A DNA stretch of 64,000 bases from Diogma glabrata (Eukaryota > Arthropoda > Insecta > Diptera > Cylindrotomidae). A program made the translations under genes and the position numbers. Below, one piece after another: positions 25,461-37,934 of this stretch. Position 1 is the stretch's first letter. Every line of letters starts with the position of its first letter. The stretch lies in assembly GCA_963693315.1 (NCBI GenBank), contig OY856186.1, positions 138,106,439-138,170,438 of the forward strand, read 5' to 3'. The notes under the pieces were generated by a model that did no database searches, was not told the DNA's origin, and saw only the letters and a program-made list of their open reading frames with translations.

Positions 25461-28232
25461 ATGAAATGGAACAATAATTTGAATAGAAATATTTTAAAAA
25501 TAACCGAAAAGACTGAAAAATGTTGGCTTCAATACAATGGTTTTAAAGATTTGTCTTCCAGAAATGACTTTTTTACAATAGCTTTATACCGGTCCCCCAA
25601 CAAACGTTACCTAAACTTTTTTAATTTACTGACAAAAATTGTGGACAAGATTAGAGCAAAGTCAACAAGTCAAGTCTTCGTTACCGGTGACTTCAACGTC
25701 CACAACAAATCATGGTTGGAATATTCAAAATTGACCAACGATGTTGACAACAGTGGAAAACTGGCAGAAATTTTTGCCGCGTCTCAGGGCCTATTCCAAA
25801 TTGTTAAAAACCCGACTTTCACTCCCCGTAATGGCGGTGATAATAGTTTTCTTTTAGATCTCTATCTTACCACAATGCCAGATATTACGAGTGTCGATGT
25901 CGCGAAAGGTAGTATTGGAAATTTTGATCATTATTTAATTTCGTCAGTTATCAAAACTGATTTAATTAAAACTACAGCTCCCAAACATCGTAAAATATTT
26001 CACTACTCAAAAATGGATAAGAGCGGTCTTCAAAATTTTTTCCATGGTTTCCCTTTCGACCGTCATTGTTTTTACACTGACAATGTAAATGTTTCTGCTG
26101 AAAATTTTACAGAAACCATCCAATTTGCTGTCAATAAATTTGTCCCTTTCTCCATAGTAAAACCCAAACAAAAATACTTGTATTCGAAAGCTGCCAAAAC
26201 GGCACTTAGAAACAAACGTAGATCATTTAATATATGGATTCATAACAAAACTCCCACTAATCGATCCCAATATGTAAAGGGGGAACAACAAAATATCTAA
26301 CCAGATTATCTCAAACGAAAAGTCTGAAATTGACAGAAAGAAGCCTCAAAACTTACGTCTATGTCTGTTTCTGACAAGAGTTTCTACAGTGCCATTAATT
26401 CTTTAAATTCTGGTACAAAACTTTCTATTCCCCCTAAATAATATTATTGATGGTGATTGAATCGTAAATGATCCCGCAAGAAAAGTTAACTTGTTCGCTG
26501 AACACTTTGCTCTGAACTCTACCGTTTTGGAAACTCCTAAAGAAATACCCCAAATCCAGTCTTCAGGAGTTAATATGAAGTAACTCCACTTCAAACCCAA
26601 AATAGTCGCTAAACTTTTAAAGGGGTTAAACATCAACAAAGCATCAGGAATGGACAATATTCCACCCATTATTTTAAAAACCTTTTCCAAAGAACTTGCA
26701 CCAACTTTGACTGAAATATTCTACCAATTCTACAAATCTGGTATATTTCCCTCGTGCTGGACGCTGGCAAATGTCCAGCCCGTCCCCAAAAAGGGACCAA
26801 AATCCGATATCTCAAATTATAGACCAATAGCTTTACTATCGGTCCTATCCAAAGTCTACGAGCATTATATTAATACACACATTTCTAAATTTCTGGAAGA
26901 AAATCATTTAATATCCAACACCCAATACGGTTTTCGAAACAAAAAATCAACTACCGATCTATTAAACTATGTAGTGTATTGTTGGAACAGCATACTTGAT
27001 AAAGGTGGTGAAACATACGTTATCGCCCTAGACATCTCCAAGGCATTCGATCGAGTCTGGCATACCAACTTAATCAACAAGCTCGTTGCGTATGGTTTTC
27101 ATCCCGATATTGTGAAGCTGATTCAAAGCTTTCTATCCAACCGATACATTTCGGTCTCCTTAGACGGATTTTCTTCTGAGTCTAAACTAATTAACGCTGG
27201 TGTACCTCAAGGCTCAGTATTGTCCCAACCCTATTTTTGATTTATATCAACGAATTGTTGAAAATCACCAGCAACCCAATAAATAGTTTTGCAGATGATC
27301 GTACTCTGCACAAGTCGTTTGAGCCCCTTTCTTCAAAAGGTAAAATGCACGAACGAATTAATCCCACCCAGAAAAACACTGCCATAAACGTGAATAAAGA
27401 CTTAAAAAAAGTCGCCGATTGGGGTGACCAAACCTGGTCAATTTCAACTCTACCCAAACACAGCTGTTGATTGTTTTCAGATCAAAGACCGAGTTCCCCA
27501 AAGATATTTTATTCAGTATGTGTGATGAACCAATAGGTGAATGTAAAAGCATTCGTTTATTGGGTGTCACAGTTTCAAATGACCTACTCTGGAACGATCA
27601 TGTAATAGCGATGGCAAAAACGCTTCTAAAAAACTCGGCCTCCTAAAAGATTTGCAAAATTTTTCACTCCATACCAATTGCTCCATGTTTATAAGTCCTA
27701 TATTCGTCCCTGTATGGAGTACTGCTGTCAAGTTTGGGGTGCTGCTTCTGTTTCCATCTTGGCCCTCTTGGACTCTGTTCAAAAGCGGGCTATACGAATT
27801 GTGGGTGATCGAGCTTTGACATCAAAACTTGATTCCCTACAACATCGTCGCACTATTGCTGACCTCGTTGTTTTTACAAATATCGTCATCAACAGTGCTC
27901 AGATGAAATCAGCGGCATCATGCCTCAAACTTATTCTTACCCCGTTCCACTCGGCAACCGGCTACCGCAACCAGTAAAACGGTCGAGATCCCGCGCTGTC
28001 ATACTGGCAGATCGCAGAAGGACTTCTTTGTCCGAAGTACATACAAATGGAATAGTTTGCCGGAACCCTTAGTCTCAGGTGGCTTCAACCCGCAGAGGTT
28101 TAAAAGAAGCGTTCATCAACATCTTGGAACGCCAGTTGTTGTGGGACCTAGGTCTTAAAAGGTATTTATGTGTTGTTGTGACACATATTCTAAACCCTAT
28201 AACACAACACTTTTTATTTAAAAAAAAAAAAA
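25461..28232 (+). pseudogene. Jockey-type LINE, 5'-truncated pol with endonuclease and RT
   Basis: About 2.8 kb ending in a poly-A tail (28219-28232). 25461-26300 encodes the C-terminal half of an AP-like endonuclease: VTGDFNVHNKSW near residue 70, 'NSFLLDLYLTT', and a final 'GNFDHYLIS' in place of the usual SDH. 26290-26650 is a linker with several frameshifts. 26650-27240 gives the RT fingers and palm: LANVQPVPKKG, NYRPIALLSVLSKVYE, ALDISKAFDRVWH, AGVPQGSVLSQ; the catalytic FADD follows at about 27285-27300 in another frame. 27540-28160 holds the C-terminal part (SYIRPCMEYCCQVWGA). ORF1 and the endonuclease N-terminus are absent. Target-primed retrotransposition by family knowledge. Dead because of multiple frameshifts. 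Confidence 0.9.
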
Positions 28233-28356
28233 ATATGTAATTAAATTCGAAGTTTAATGTTTGCGATTGTTTTTTCCATTAAAACTTACACGTTTAGAAA
28301 GATTTAAAAATATGTAAACATTTTGTAACATTAAAAATATTAACAAAAAATTTATT

Positions 28357-29405
28357 ACTTCGGTCTGAAAGACCTAAGTATTACATTCATGAGCTAAAAG
28401 TGAAATTCTTACCCCCACTTTTTTTGACATTTCTCGACGTTTTAGGACCTAATAATTCTAAAAAAGCAAAAAAAAAATGCATGTCTGTCTGCCGGCCAGC
28501 CGGTCGGTCGCCGTCATTACCTACGCTGCAGGGAAAACCGCTGGAAATATTTCAAAATTTTTTTTCTAAAAATAGGTATGGTCAAGGGACAGGTCCAAAA
28601 GGACGCTGTGTTCGATAACTGTACCGGAAGTGTGTCAAAAAAATCATTAAGTGTGTCGAAAACAGCAAATTTTCATATTTTTGGCTTAAAAAACGTTTAT
28701 TTTAAGTGATTACGAGCAGGAACATTGAGTTTGGAGAAATCTTGGTGGTAGAGATTGGTACGTGAGATCAAAAACTAGATTATTGCATTATAATTTTGTC
28801 AAAAAAATGTTGTCAAGTGTGTTGAAAATAAGATTTTTATATTTTTTCCCCCAATTTTTTGGAAAAAAATGCAATTAATTATTTGTTTAAAAGGAAATTT
28901 TATTATTATTATTGAGAATTATGTCATTATAAGTTTTTCAAAAAAATAATGTCAAGTGTGTCAAAAGAAAGATTTTTATTTACTTTTTTGCCCAATTTTT
29001 TGGAAAAAAATAAAATTAACAATTTGTATGACATGAAATTTTATTATTACTATAGAGAATTATGGCATTATAAGTTTGTCAAAAAAGTAATGTCAAGGGT
29101 GTGATTGATTTATTTAATGATTTCATTTATTTTTTAGCCAATTTTTTGGAAAAAATGTAGCTGTTTTTATGACGTAAATGTAATTGAAAAAATATGGAGG
29201 GTTAATTTATGATCTGTTACAATTTTCCGGCATCGTATTGATGTTTCGTGTTAGTTTTGTAATAAATTTCTAAACAGAGATAAAAAAAGTTGTACTTTAA
29301 CAAAGAGTTATGTTTGATATACATCGCTGCCCAAAACTAAAAACCATGTCCTCATAAAAGTTTTTTGCCGAAAACTATATCAAAATCCTTAACCCAGACC
29401 GAAGT
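28357..29405. mobile_element. Repeat element copy A, ends ACTTCGGTCTG / CAGACCGAAGT
   Basis: Inverted 11-bp ends bound a 1049-bp non-coding unit with repeated GTGTCAAAA and GAATTATGGCATTATAAGTT words. A second copy lies in the same orientation at 33309-35333. Similarity between the copies continues about 40 bp past the right terminus (to CATATTTT), so the true right end may be near 29450. No target duplication was found. Confidence 0.65.
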
Positions 29406-29506
29406 CTTGATATCTCAAAGCTATGAGATTTAAGCCCCTCCATATTTTCACAATAGTAGTTAGGTTAGCACTTATATTAAAACAATTTGATTACGTTTGT
29501 TTGGTT

Positions 29507-31816
29507 AGACCGGGAGTCAGCGTTGCATTTTGGTTAGTGATTTGATGCCGATTGAAATTAATTTTTACAGATAGATTAATTATTTGTGATGTAGAAAATA
29601 AGATAAGCCGTCAGACTTGCGGGGGGTGTGGTTGTGGGGGAGTTTTAAACTGGTAAAAAAACGAATTCCAAAAGTAACTTGATGCCGCTTCAAAATTTGT
29701 ATGATGCATGTTTAAAACATAACAATTGATAAAAAAGTAATCAGCTGATTGGCGGATGGGGGATTATAGGTCAGCTCCTCATATACATCAGTATAAAAAT
29801 GCAATATAGTCAAGACCTTTATGCATAGAATCTTGATGAAACTTTGGCAAATGATCCAGGTTCACAAAATGGACAAAATGGCGGGGGGGTCTCCCGAACA
29901 CCTCTAAGTTTAAATCTTCAATAACTTCTAATTCCGACATATAATCTTATGGAAACTTGGTACATAAAGTTTTAGCACTGTTTCCAATATTTCTGCATAC
30001 GAACTTCCGGTTTGACACTTCCGGTTAAAAAGTTTTTTTCCAGGTGTTTATTCCTACTGTAACCTACAATTACTGATCGATTTTCATGAAACGTTGCGAA
30101 AAGCTTTCAAGTAACATGAAAAAGATTTTACTAGCTGTTGCAGTACAATGGATAAAGGGTTGGGGGGTCCACCAAACAACAGTTGGTTTTTCCACATATT
30201 TTTTTATGTTTGTTGGGAGCATACAACATTCGTTCGGGAATGAATTTTGACGACACTTTGGAAAAAGATGCAAATATGTATGACAAGAAACTGATTACTT
30301 TTTGAACGATAGTGAACAAAGTGATGGGGGGCTCTCCCAAACACCTGTTTTTTCAACGCTTAATAACATCTGTACCTGATAATTGAATTGGATGAAACAT
30401 AAACATTTGGTACGGTTGACAACAGTTCTGCATCCCAACTTCCGGTTTTTCGTTTCCGGTAAAAAATTTTGGTATGTAATTTTTTGAAGTTTTTTCAGTG
30501 CCTACAATAATTAAGTGATTAGTGAACCTTATGGAAAAAGTTTCAATTAGTGAAAAATAATTATCTTCTTTTGGGACACATTGATCAAATTGGGGGGGGG
30601 GGGGGAGTCTTCCATACAACGGCTGACTTATCGCACTTGGTTTTTAAAGTTTGTTGGCAGCATACAGACTTCATTCATTAATCAATTTTAGTGACACTTA
30701 CAAAAAATATGGAGTTTAAATGACAAAAAACTGATTAGTTGTTGGACAATATTGAGATAAGTGCTAGGGGCCTCGCGAACACCTGCTTATTGTGTCACCA
30801 TGTTTTCAATGTTTGTTGGGAGTACCAAAATTTTTACCGGAAATGAAAAACGGGAAGTTGGGATGCAGAACTTTTGTGAACCGTACCAAATGTTTATGTA
30901 CCAAGTTTCATCCAATTCGATTATCAGGTACAGATGTTATTAAGCGTTGAAAAAACAGGTGTTTGGGAGAGCCCCCCACCACTTTGTTCTCTATCGCTCA
31001 AAAATCAATCAGTTCCTTGTCATACATATTTGCATCTTTTTCCAAAGTTTGATCAAAATTCATTCACAAACGAATGTTGTACGCTCCCAACAAACATAAA
31101 AATATAGTGGAAAAAAACCCCAACCCTTTATCCAAGGTACTCCAAAAGCTAGTAAAATCTTTCTCATGTTACTTGAAAGCTTTTCCCAACGTTTCATAAA
31201 AATCGATCGGTAATTGTAGGCTACAGTAGGGATAAACACCTAGGAAAAAAACTTTTTAACCGGAAGTGTAAAACCGGAAGTTGGTATGCAGGAATATTTG
31301 AAACAGTACTAAAACTGTATGTACCAAGTTTCCATAAGATCATATGTCGGGATTAGAAGTTATTGAAGATTTAAACTTAGAGGTGTTCGGGAGACCCCCC
31401 GCCATTTTGTCCGAATTTAAAATGAATTCAGATTTTCCATTTTCAAGTGAACTTGGATCATTTGTCAAAGTTTCATCAAGATAAGATCATCAAGATTCTG
31501 TATAGGATAAAGGTCTTGACTATATTGCATTTTTATACTGATGTATACGTAGAGCTGACCTATAATCCCCCATCCGCCAATCAGCTGATAACTTTTTTTC
31601 AATTCTTATGGTGTAAACATGCATCATACAAATTTTGAAGCGGCATCAAATTACTTTTGGAATTCGTTTTTTTTACCAGTTCAAAAGTCTTCCACAACCA
31701 CACCCCCACTACTTTAGCAGCTGACTGCCAGATTTATCATCAGCTGGAGTTAATTAATTAAAATAAATAAAAATCAACCGGCATCAAATGACATTTGCAA
31801 CGCCGCCTCCCGGTCT
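29507..31816. mobile_element. 2.3-kb palindromic (fold-back) element, ends AGACCGGGAG
   Basis: AGACCGGGAG at 29507 and its inverse CTCCCGGTCT at 31807-31816 bound two ~1.1-kb arms meeting near 30825. Paired landmarks: CAGCTGATTGGCGGATGGGG (29741-29760 vs 31574-31593 inverted) and TCTCCCGAACACCTCTAAG (29890s vs 31380s). The arms differ at many positions, so this is a real sequence, not a mirror artefact. The inner arms consist of the same modules as 14877-16980. No coding. Confidence 0.8.
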
Positions 31817-31831
31817 ATACCGGTATATTTA

Positions 31832-33121
31832 GTGGAGTCATATCAGTAAAAAAAAAGTGAAATATTTTATGTAAGAGCAAACTTGAATTTTTCTTTTGTT
31901 TTATGTTAAGGACATAAAAGTTAGTAGGCATGTAATTATTTAGCAAATTTGGAGGTCTGGAAGTGCCTCAAAAATGGCAAAAACTGGTTTTTTGGTGTTT
32001 TTTGAGTAGGTCGCTTCACTATTTTTGAAATATTTCGGGATCTAATGATCATAAAAAAAAAAAAATGGGAAATGTTTGTGATTAAATTTCAAATTCATCT
32101 AGGGGGGTTAGATACTTTAAAAGTGTAACCTAACCTCAAAAAACCGAATCGCGTGACTTTTTTTTTGTTTACTAAATTTATGATAAGGGGCGGAAAAATC
32201 GTCGAATTTTCATGAAAATTTCAAGAAACATGTATTTTAATAGTCTTAATATGGGATTTAATTTTTATGACTGCTATTTTTTATTGTTATGTCATATATT
32301 TTGTTAGTTTAATTTTAATTATTTACCAAAAGCAATTTAGGGCATTACAAGAAAAAAAAGTTTTGTAGGTTATGTATAATTTTAAAAAATATTTTTTATT
32401 AATTTGAATTGCATATTTCACTTTTATGCAAAATACATGATAATAGCATAAATAATACCGTATATATGGTAAAATGTCAAAAAAATGCAAAAATTAATGT
32501 TTTTTTTTTCATGCCCAAAAATGGGCATTTAAATTAAGGCAACATAATTTTAATTATACTTAGGTTAAAGTAGATAAAAAAAAGTACAGATTAAAAAAAA
32601 AATTTATTTTGGATGACTTCTCATAAAATGGCACCATTTGCCAAATTTAACGAAAAATGCCAATTGTGGCCGAAAAAATTAAAATTTTTTTATAAAAATT
32701 AAATCCCATATTAAGACTATTAAAATACATGTTTCCTGAACATTAAAATTCGACGATTTTTCCGCCCCTTATCATAAATTTAGTAAAAAAAAGGAGTCAC
32801 GCGATTCAGTTTTTTGAGGTTAGGTTACACTTTTAAAGTATCTAACCCCCCTAGATGGATTTGAAATTTAATCACAAACATTTTTCATTTTTTTTTTATG
32901 ATCATTAGAGCCCGAAATATTTCAAAAATAGTGAAGCGACCTACTCAAAAACACCAAAAAACAGTTTTTGCCATTTTTGAGGCACTTCCGGACCTCCAAT
33001 TGCTAAATAATTACATTTGCTAAATAATTACATGCCCACTAACTTTTATGTCCTTAAAATAAAACAAAAAAAAAATTCAAGTTTGCTCTTACATCAATAT
33101 AAAATGCTAATACGACTCCAC
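31832..33121. mobile_element. 1.3-kb palindromic element, ends GTGGAGTC
   Basis: GTGGAGTC at 31832 and GACTCCAC at 33114-33121 bound arms 31832-32275 and 32690-33121, with about 415 bp of AT-rich spacer. Landmarks: CTAGGGGGGTTAGATACTTT (32099) vs its inverse near 32840, and GGCGGAAAAATCGTCGAATT near 32188 vs ~32750. No coding. It starts only 16 bp after the preceding palindrome and has cut into the coding-like fragment at its right edge. Confidence 0.75.
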
Positions 33122-33308
33122 AAATTGTAAACTATTGCAAATAACGAATTTTCAACAAGACCAACCTTTAATTCAACTGTATTGTATCCCTCGTCATGTA
33201 GTTCAGACTTCGGAAAGCGTTTATATGCAACACGATCTAAGAATTCTGTTATTACGTACCCTTCAGAGAAATTGCTAAATAAAACAAATTGATTTGATTC
33301 TTTAATTT
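33122..33308 (-). pseudogene. Exon-like coding fragment of unknown identity
   Basis: The minus strand is open from about 33302 through 33122 and into the palindrome, reading ESNQFVLFSNFSEGYVITEF followed by LDRVAYKRFPKSELHDEGYN and VELKVG (about 60 residues). Composition and codon use look like ordinary protein rather than AT-driven noise. A TTTTATTTAG sequence near 33275-33284 could be a splice acceptor. Both sides end in transposable elements (33121 and 33309). I do not recognise the protein; it may be a host exon or part of a transposon gene. Confidence 0.35.
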
Positions 33309-35333
33309 ACTTCGGTCTGAAAGTCCTAAGTAATACATTCATGAGCCAAAAGTGAAATTCTTACCCCTACTTTTTTGGCATTTTCGACGTTTTAGGACCT
33401 ACTGATTTTAAAAAAGCAAAAAAATATGTATGTCTCTCTGCCGGCCGGCTGGCCATCCGTCCGCCATTACCCACGCTGCAGAGAAAACCGCTGGAGGGAT
33501 TTCAAAATTTTTTTTTTCCAAAAATAGGTATACTCAAATGACAGGTCCGAAAGGACGCTGTGTTCGATAACTGTACCAGAAATGTGTCAAAAAAATCGTT
33601 AAGTATGTCAAAAACAGCAAATTTTCATATTTTTGGCTTAAAAAACGTTCATTTTAAGTGATTACGAATAGGAACATTGAATTTGGAGGAATCTTGATGG
33701 TAGAGATTGGTATGTCAGATCAAAAACTAGATTATCGCATTATATGTTTGTCAAAAAAATGTTTTCAGGTGTGTCAAAAGAAAGATTTTTATTTATTTTA
33801 TTACACAATTTTTTGGAAAAAAATGCAATTACCCAATTTTTGGAAAAAAATAAAAATAATAATTTGTATGACATGAAAATTTATTATTATTATAAAGAAT
33901 TATGGCATTACAAGTTTGTCAAAAAATAATGTCAAGTGTGTCAAAAAATGATTTCATTTAGTTTTTTAGCCAATTTTTTGGGAAAAAAATGTAGCTGTTT
34001 TTATGACGTAAATGTAATTGAAAATCAAATCGGACATGGAAATTTTTGAAATTGTTATAGTTTTTGAAATATTTTTGGAATTTTGAAAAAAGTTTGTATA
34101 TTTGTTTTTGTAATAGTTTTTGCAATATTTTAAATATTTTGGAAAAAGTTTTAATTTTTGATTTTGTAAGAATTTTTGGAATATTTTTAGAATTATGAAA
34201 AATTTTAAATTTTTGATTTCATTATAATTTTTGGAATTTTGAAAAAAGTTTGTATTTTTGATTTTGTAATGATTTTTGGAATATTTTTAGAATTTTGAAA
34301 AAAGTTTGATTTTATTCTAATTTTTACAAAATTTTTGGAATTTTGAAAGAAATATGAATTTGCGATTTTGTAATATTTTCTCGAATCGCTAAATGGAAGG
34401 TTTTTGAGTAGTTTGCTGTAAATGTAACTGAAAATGAAATTGGACATGAACATTTTTGAATTAGTTATAGTTTTTGAAATATTTTTGGAATTTCGAAAAA
34501 GTTTCAATTTTTGATTTTGTAAGAATTTTTGGAATATTTTTAGAATTTTGAAAAATTTCAAATTTTTGATTTTTTTATTTTTTTAATTTTGGAAAAAGTT
34601 TCAATTTTTGATATTGTTATAATTTTTGCAATATTTTTAGAATTATGGAAAAAGTTTGAAATTTTGAATTTTTAAGAATTTTTGAAATATTATTAGAATT
34701 TAGAAATAAAAATAGAATTTTTGAATTTTATATATACATACTCATACATATATTTAGAATTTTGAAAAAGTTTCAATTTTTGATTTTGTAAGAATTTTTG
34801 GAATTTTGAAAAATTTTAAATTTTTGATTTTATTATAATTTTTATAATTATGGTAAAAGTTACAATTTATGATTTTGTTATAATTTTTGCAATATTTTTA
34901 GAATTTTTGAAAAAAGTTTTAGTCTTTGACTTTGTAATAATTTTTGAAATATTTTTAGAATTTTGTTTGAAAAAGTTTGAATATTTTATTTTATTTAATT
35001 TTTACAATATTTTTGGAATAAAGAAAAAATATGAATTTGTGATTTTGAAATATTTTCTCGAAACGCTAAATGGAGAGGTTTTTGAGTAGTTTGCTGGTTG
35101 TATAATCTTTTCACTAAACTATGTTAATATACGATCTATTATAATTTTCTGACAACGTATTGATGTTTCGTGTTAGTTTTGTAATACATATCTAAACAGA
35201 GATAAAAAAATACAAGTACTTTAACAAAAAGTTATGTTTGATATACATACACCGCTGCCCAAAACTAAAAACCATGTCCTCGTAAAAGTTTTTTGCCGAA
35301 AACTATATGAAAACCCTTAACCCAGACCGAAGT
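33309..35333. mobile_element. Repeat element copy B, ends ACTTCGGTCTG / CAGACCGAAGT
   Basis: Second, longer copy of the element at 28357-29405, same orientation. The extra length is an AT-rich array at about 34020-35070 made of imperfect units around TTTTTGATTTTGTAAGAATT and GGAATATTTTTAGAATTTTG. Shared ends include the CATTCATGAGC block at left and GCCGAAAACTATAT at right. No coding; open frames here are by-products of the T-rich array. Confidence 0.7.
34020..35070. repeat. Imperfect short-unit tandem array, T-rich
   Basis: Units of roughly 50-65 bp with alternating GGAATTTTGAAAAA and TTTTTGATTTTGTAAT words. Absent from copy A, so it expanded in, or was lost from, one copy. Confidence 0.65.
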
Positions 35334-35376
35334 CTTGATATCTCAGAGCTTGAGATTTCAGCCCCTTCATATTTTA

Positions 35377-36345
35377 ATTCTACAATACTGTGGTAAAATC
35401 TTAAACAAAAACTTGTTTTATTTTAGCTTGTTCCAACTGAATTTGTTTTTTTTTGTAGCTCTAACTCTTAACTTCAATCATATTTTATAAAATAATATTA
35501 TTTTTGTTGTTATATAGTTATACCCTACTTACTGAAACCTATCCGCTTGACATATTCTCAAGAGAAAATTTTCATTCATAGAAAAACAAGAACATAACAT
35601 CCAGAAAACCTAATTAATTATATAAGAAAAAATTAACGAAACGAGATTGTTTCTTGTTTTAGAGTGTGAGTTGTCATATTTCTGCTTAGTATCATAAAAA
35701 AGCATTTCTCTTTAATTTAGTTTTTCTTGTATGTTTTAAGGAAATTGTCCATTAGATAATGTTTTCATTATACGAATGATGGAGTTATGAACAAAGCGTA
35801 GATGAATTTAAATTAAAAAAATTATTGCAAATAACTGTGCTTGTTTTGGATAATTTATTTCAAATATTAATTTGATTAATAGTTTTTTGTAGCTTCGAAA
35901 ACATAAACATGCACTATGAGATTTTTTTATTTAACATTTATTTGACAGTTGAAATCTTATCTAGATGAACGAAAAAACATAATAAATTTTAAAGAAAACA
36001 TAGTTTTTACTTTTGTGTTTTTACATTGAAGTTCTAATATTTCTTTGGGTAGATAAAGAGTGAAATTACTGACTACAGAGTTAGGGTGGAATTAAAAAAA
36101 TTAAGTAAATCGTGGGAAAAGTTCAACTGAACATGCAATTTTTTAAGAATAAAATTTTCAAATTAACATTGTTTTATGCTTTAAACAAAATATTGCAAAG
36201 TTTATGATATGTGTTGTAGATATAAACCCTAAAGTGTTTTATTTTTTGACAACAAAACTTTGAATTAAAAATCGATGTGTCATAGCCGCATGGAAAGATC
36301 AGTGTTTGTTATTCTTTTATTAACTTTTAATTTACGACTAAAGTA
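35377..36345. other. No gene; AT-rich
   Basis: No motif, repeat or open frame worth reporting on either strand. Confidence 0.4.
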
Positions 36346-36565
36346 CTCCGACCAGTATTATGTAAGGGCTCAGATCTGAACCGGATTCGGCTTTCCCTAC
36401 TACTGATGGGAACCGTATCAGGCACACTGAACAGGTCCTGATCAGTAATGTAACGCCTCAAACTATCCAAACCGGATCAGGTTGCCCTACTAGAATCGGA
36501 CCAGGACCTGATCTTTTCAAATAGGGAATCTACCCCAACATACATTAAAAAAATTAGAAAATACT
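36346..36565. repeat. MITE-like repeat with inverted CAGGTCCTGATC/GATCAGGT words
   Basis: A GC-richer ~200-bp island with inverted copies of GGATTCGG/CCGGATC, AACAGGTCCTGATCAG and CCAGGACCTGATC. It looks like a small DNA element. Ends not fixed. Confidence 0.35.
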
Positions 36566-36864
36566 ACTACATACAGTAGAAAAAAGTCCAAGCGGCAGGA
36601 TGTCCACTACAAAAAGGAAGGTTTGAGATCAGACAGTTTTGTGTACAAGTAGAATGTGATGTATCAGATTAGCTTAAACAAAACAAACTTTGCAAACAGA
36701 TATTGAACAAATTTTAAAAAGAAAATTAGCTGCATATAAGCAAAACTACATCTATGCAATTTTGGAACAAAAAAATATCAAATCTACCACAGAACATGTG
36801 TGGGACAATGTATGACACTCTATGAAAAACACAAGGCAAACCTTCTCTATATCAGAAAGAAACG

Positions 36865-37920
36865 GGTTAAAATGTTTCCACAGATTCTAAATTTATGAAG
36901 TTTTTAAAAATATTAGTATCAAAACAGCCGTTATAACGGTTTAAAAAAACCCTTTTTTTCCTAGTAGAAAGCCTCTAGTTTCTTAACCATGAGTCGGATT
37001 TTGCTGATTTACGAACTAGTTCAAGATATTAATAAAATACACATTTTTAGAAACAATTTTTGATCTGGCTTCACCGGCTGTTTCAAAAGCATTTTGTGTT
37101 TTACAAGCTTTTTTGTTGGAGCCGCTCACTCAGAAACCTCTCCTTTCAGAGGTTTATTTTTAATAGAAATTAATAAAAAAGGTTCCAAAGATTTTAAATT
37201 TTTGAAGTTTTTAAAATTGTTAGTATCCAAACGGCCGTTATAACGGATTTTAAAAAAACAGTTTTTTTCTAGTATAAAGCCTCTAGTTTCTTAACCATGG
37301 GTCGGATTTTGCTGATTTACGAAGTTGTCCAAGATATTCATAAAACATACATTTTTAAAAAAAGCATTTTGATCTGGTTTCACAAATGCGACCGTAAGAG
37401 TGCCGGTTGATTCAAACGCATTTTGAGTTTTACAAGCTTTTTTGTTAAAATCACTCACTCAGAAACCTCTAACTGCAAAGGTATATTTCTTAAAAAAAAT
37501 TGATATAAATGGTTTAAAAATTTCTAAATTTATGAAGCTTTTAAAAATATTAGTATCCAAATGAGCGTTATAACGGATCTAAAAGACGGACTTTTTTTCT
37601 AGTATAAAGCCTCTAATTTCGTAACCATGAGTCGGAATTTGCTAATTAACGAACATGTCCAAGATATCAATGAAACACACATTTTTAGAAAAGATTTTTT
37701 GATCTGGCTCTACAAATGCGACCGTGAGAGTGCCGGTTGTTTCAAAAAAATCTTTTTGGGAACATTTTTGTTGGACCCGCTGACTCAGGAATCTCTAACT
37801 ACAGAGGTCTACTTTCAAAATAAATTTGTAAAAAAGATTCCAAAGATTCTAAATTTGTTAAATTTTTCTAACTATTAGAATCTAAACGTCCGTTACAACG
37901 GCTTTAAAAATTCAATTTTT
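36865..37920 (+). repeat. Tandem array, ~320-bp unit, ~3.3 copies
   Basis: Each unit carries AAACGGCCGTTATAACGG, TTCTAGTATAAAGCCTCTA, TTTGATCTGGCT, TGCGACCGTRAGAGTGCCGG and CACTCAGAAACCTCT. Unit starts are near 36865, 37178 and 37508, with a partial fourth to ~37920. Units are 85-90% similar by eye. A fragment of the same repeat sits at 1479-1527. Confidence 0.8.
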
Positions 37921-37934
37921 TTGCCTTGGTCACA

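Noticed and set aside
29507..31816. Palindrome as an assembly mirror artefact
   Set aside because: The arms differ by many substitutions and indels, which an artefactual mirror would not show.
34205..35089. Phe/Ile- and Lys/Asn-rich open frames in copy B
   Set aside because: Products of the T-rich tandem array on both strands.
36865..37920. CRISPR-like or satellite array
   Set aside because: The unit is ~320 bp with no short-repeat/unique-spacer pattern; the DNA is eukaryotic.
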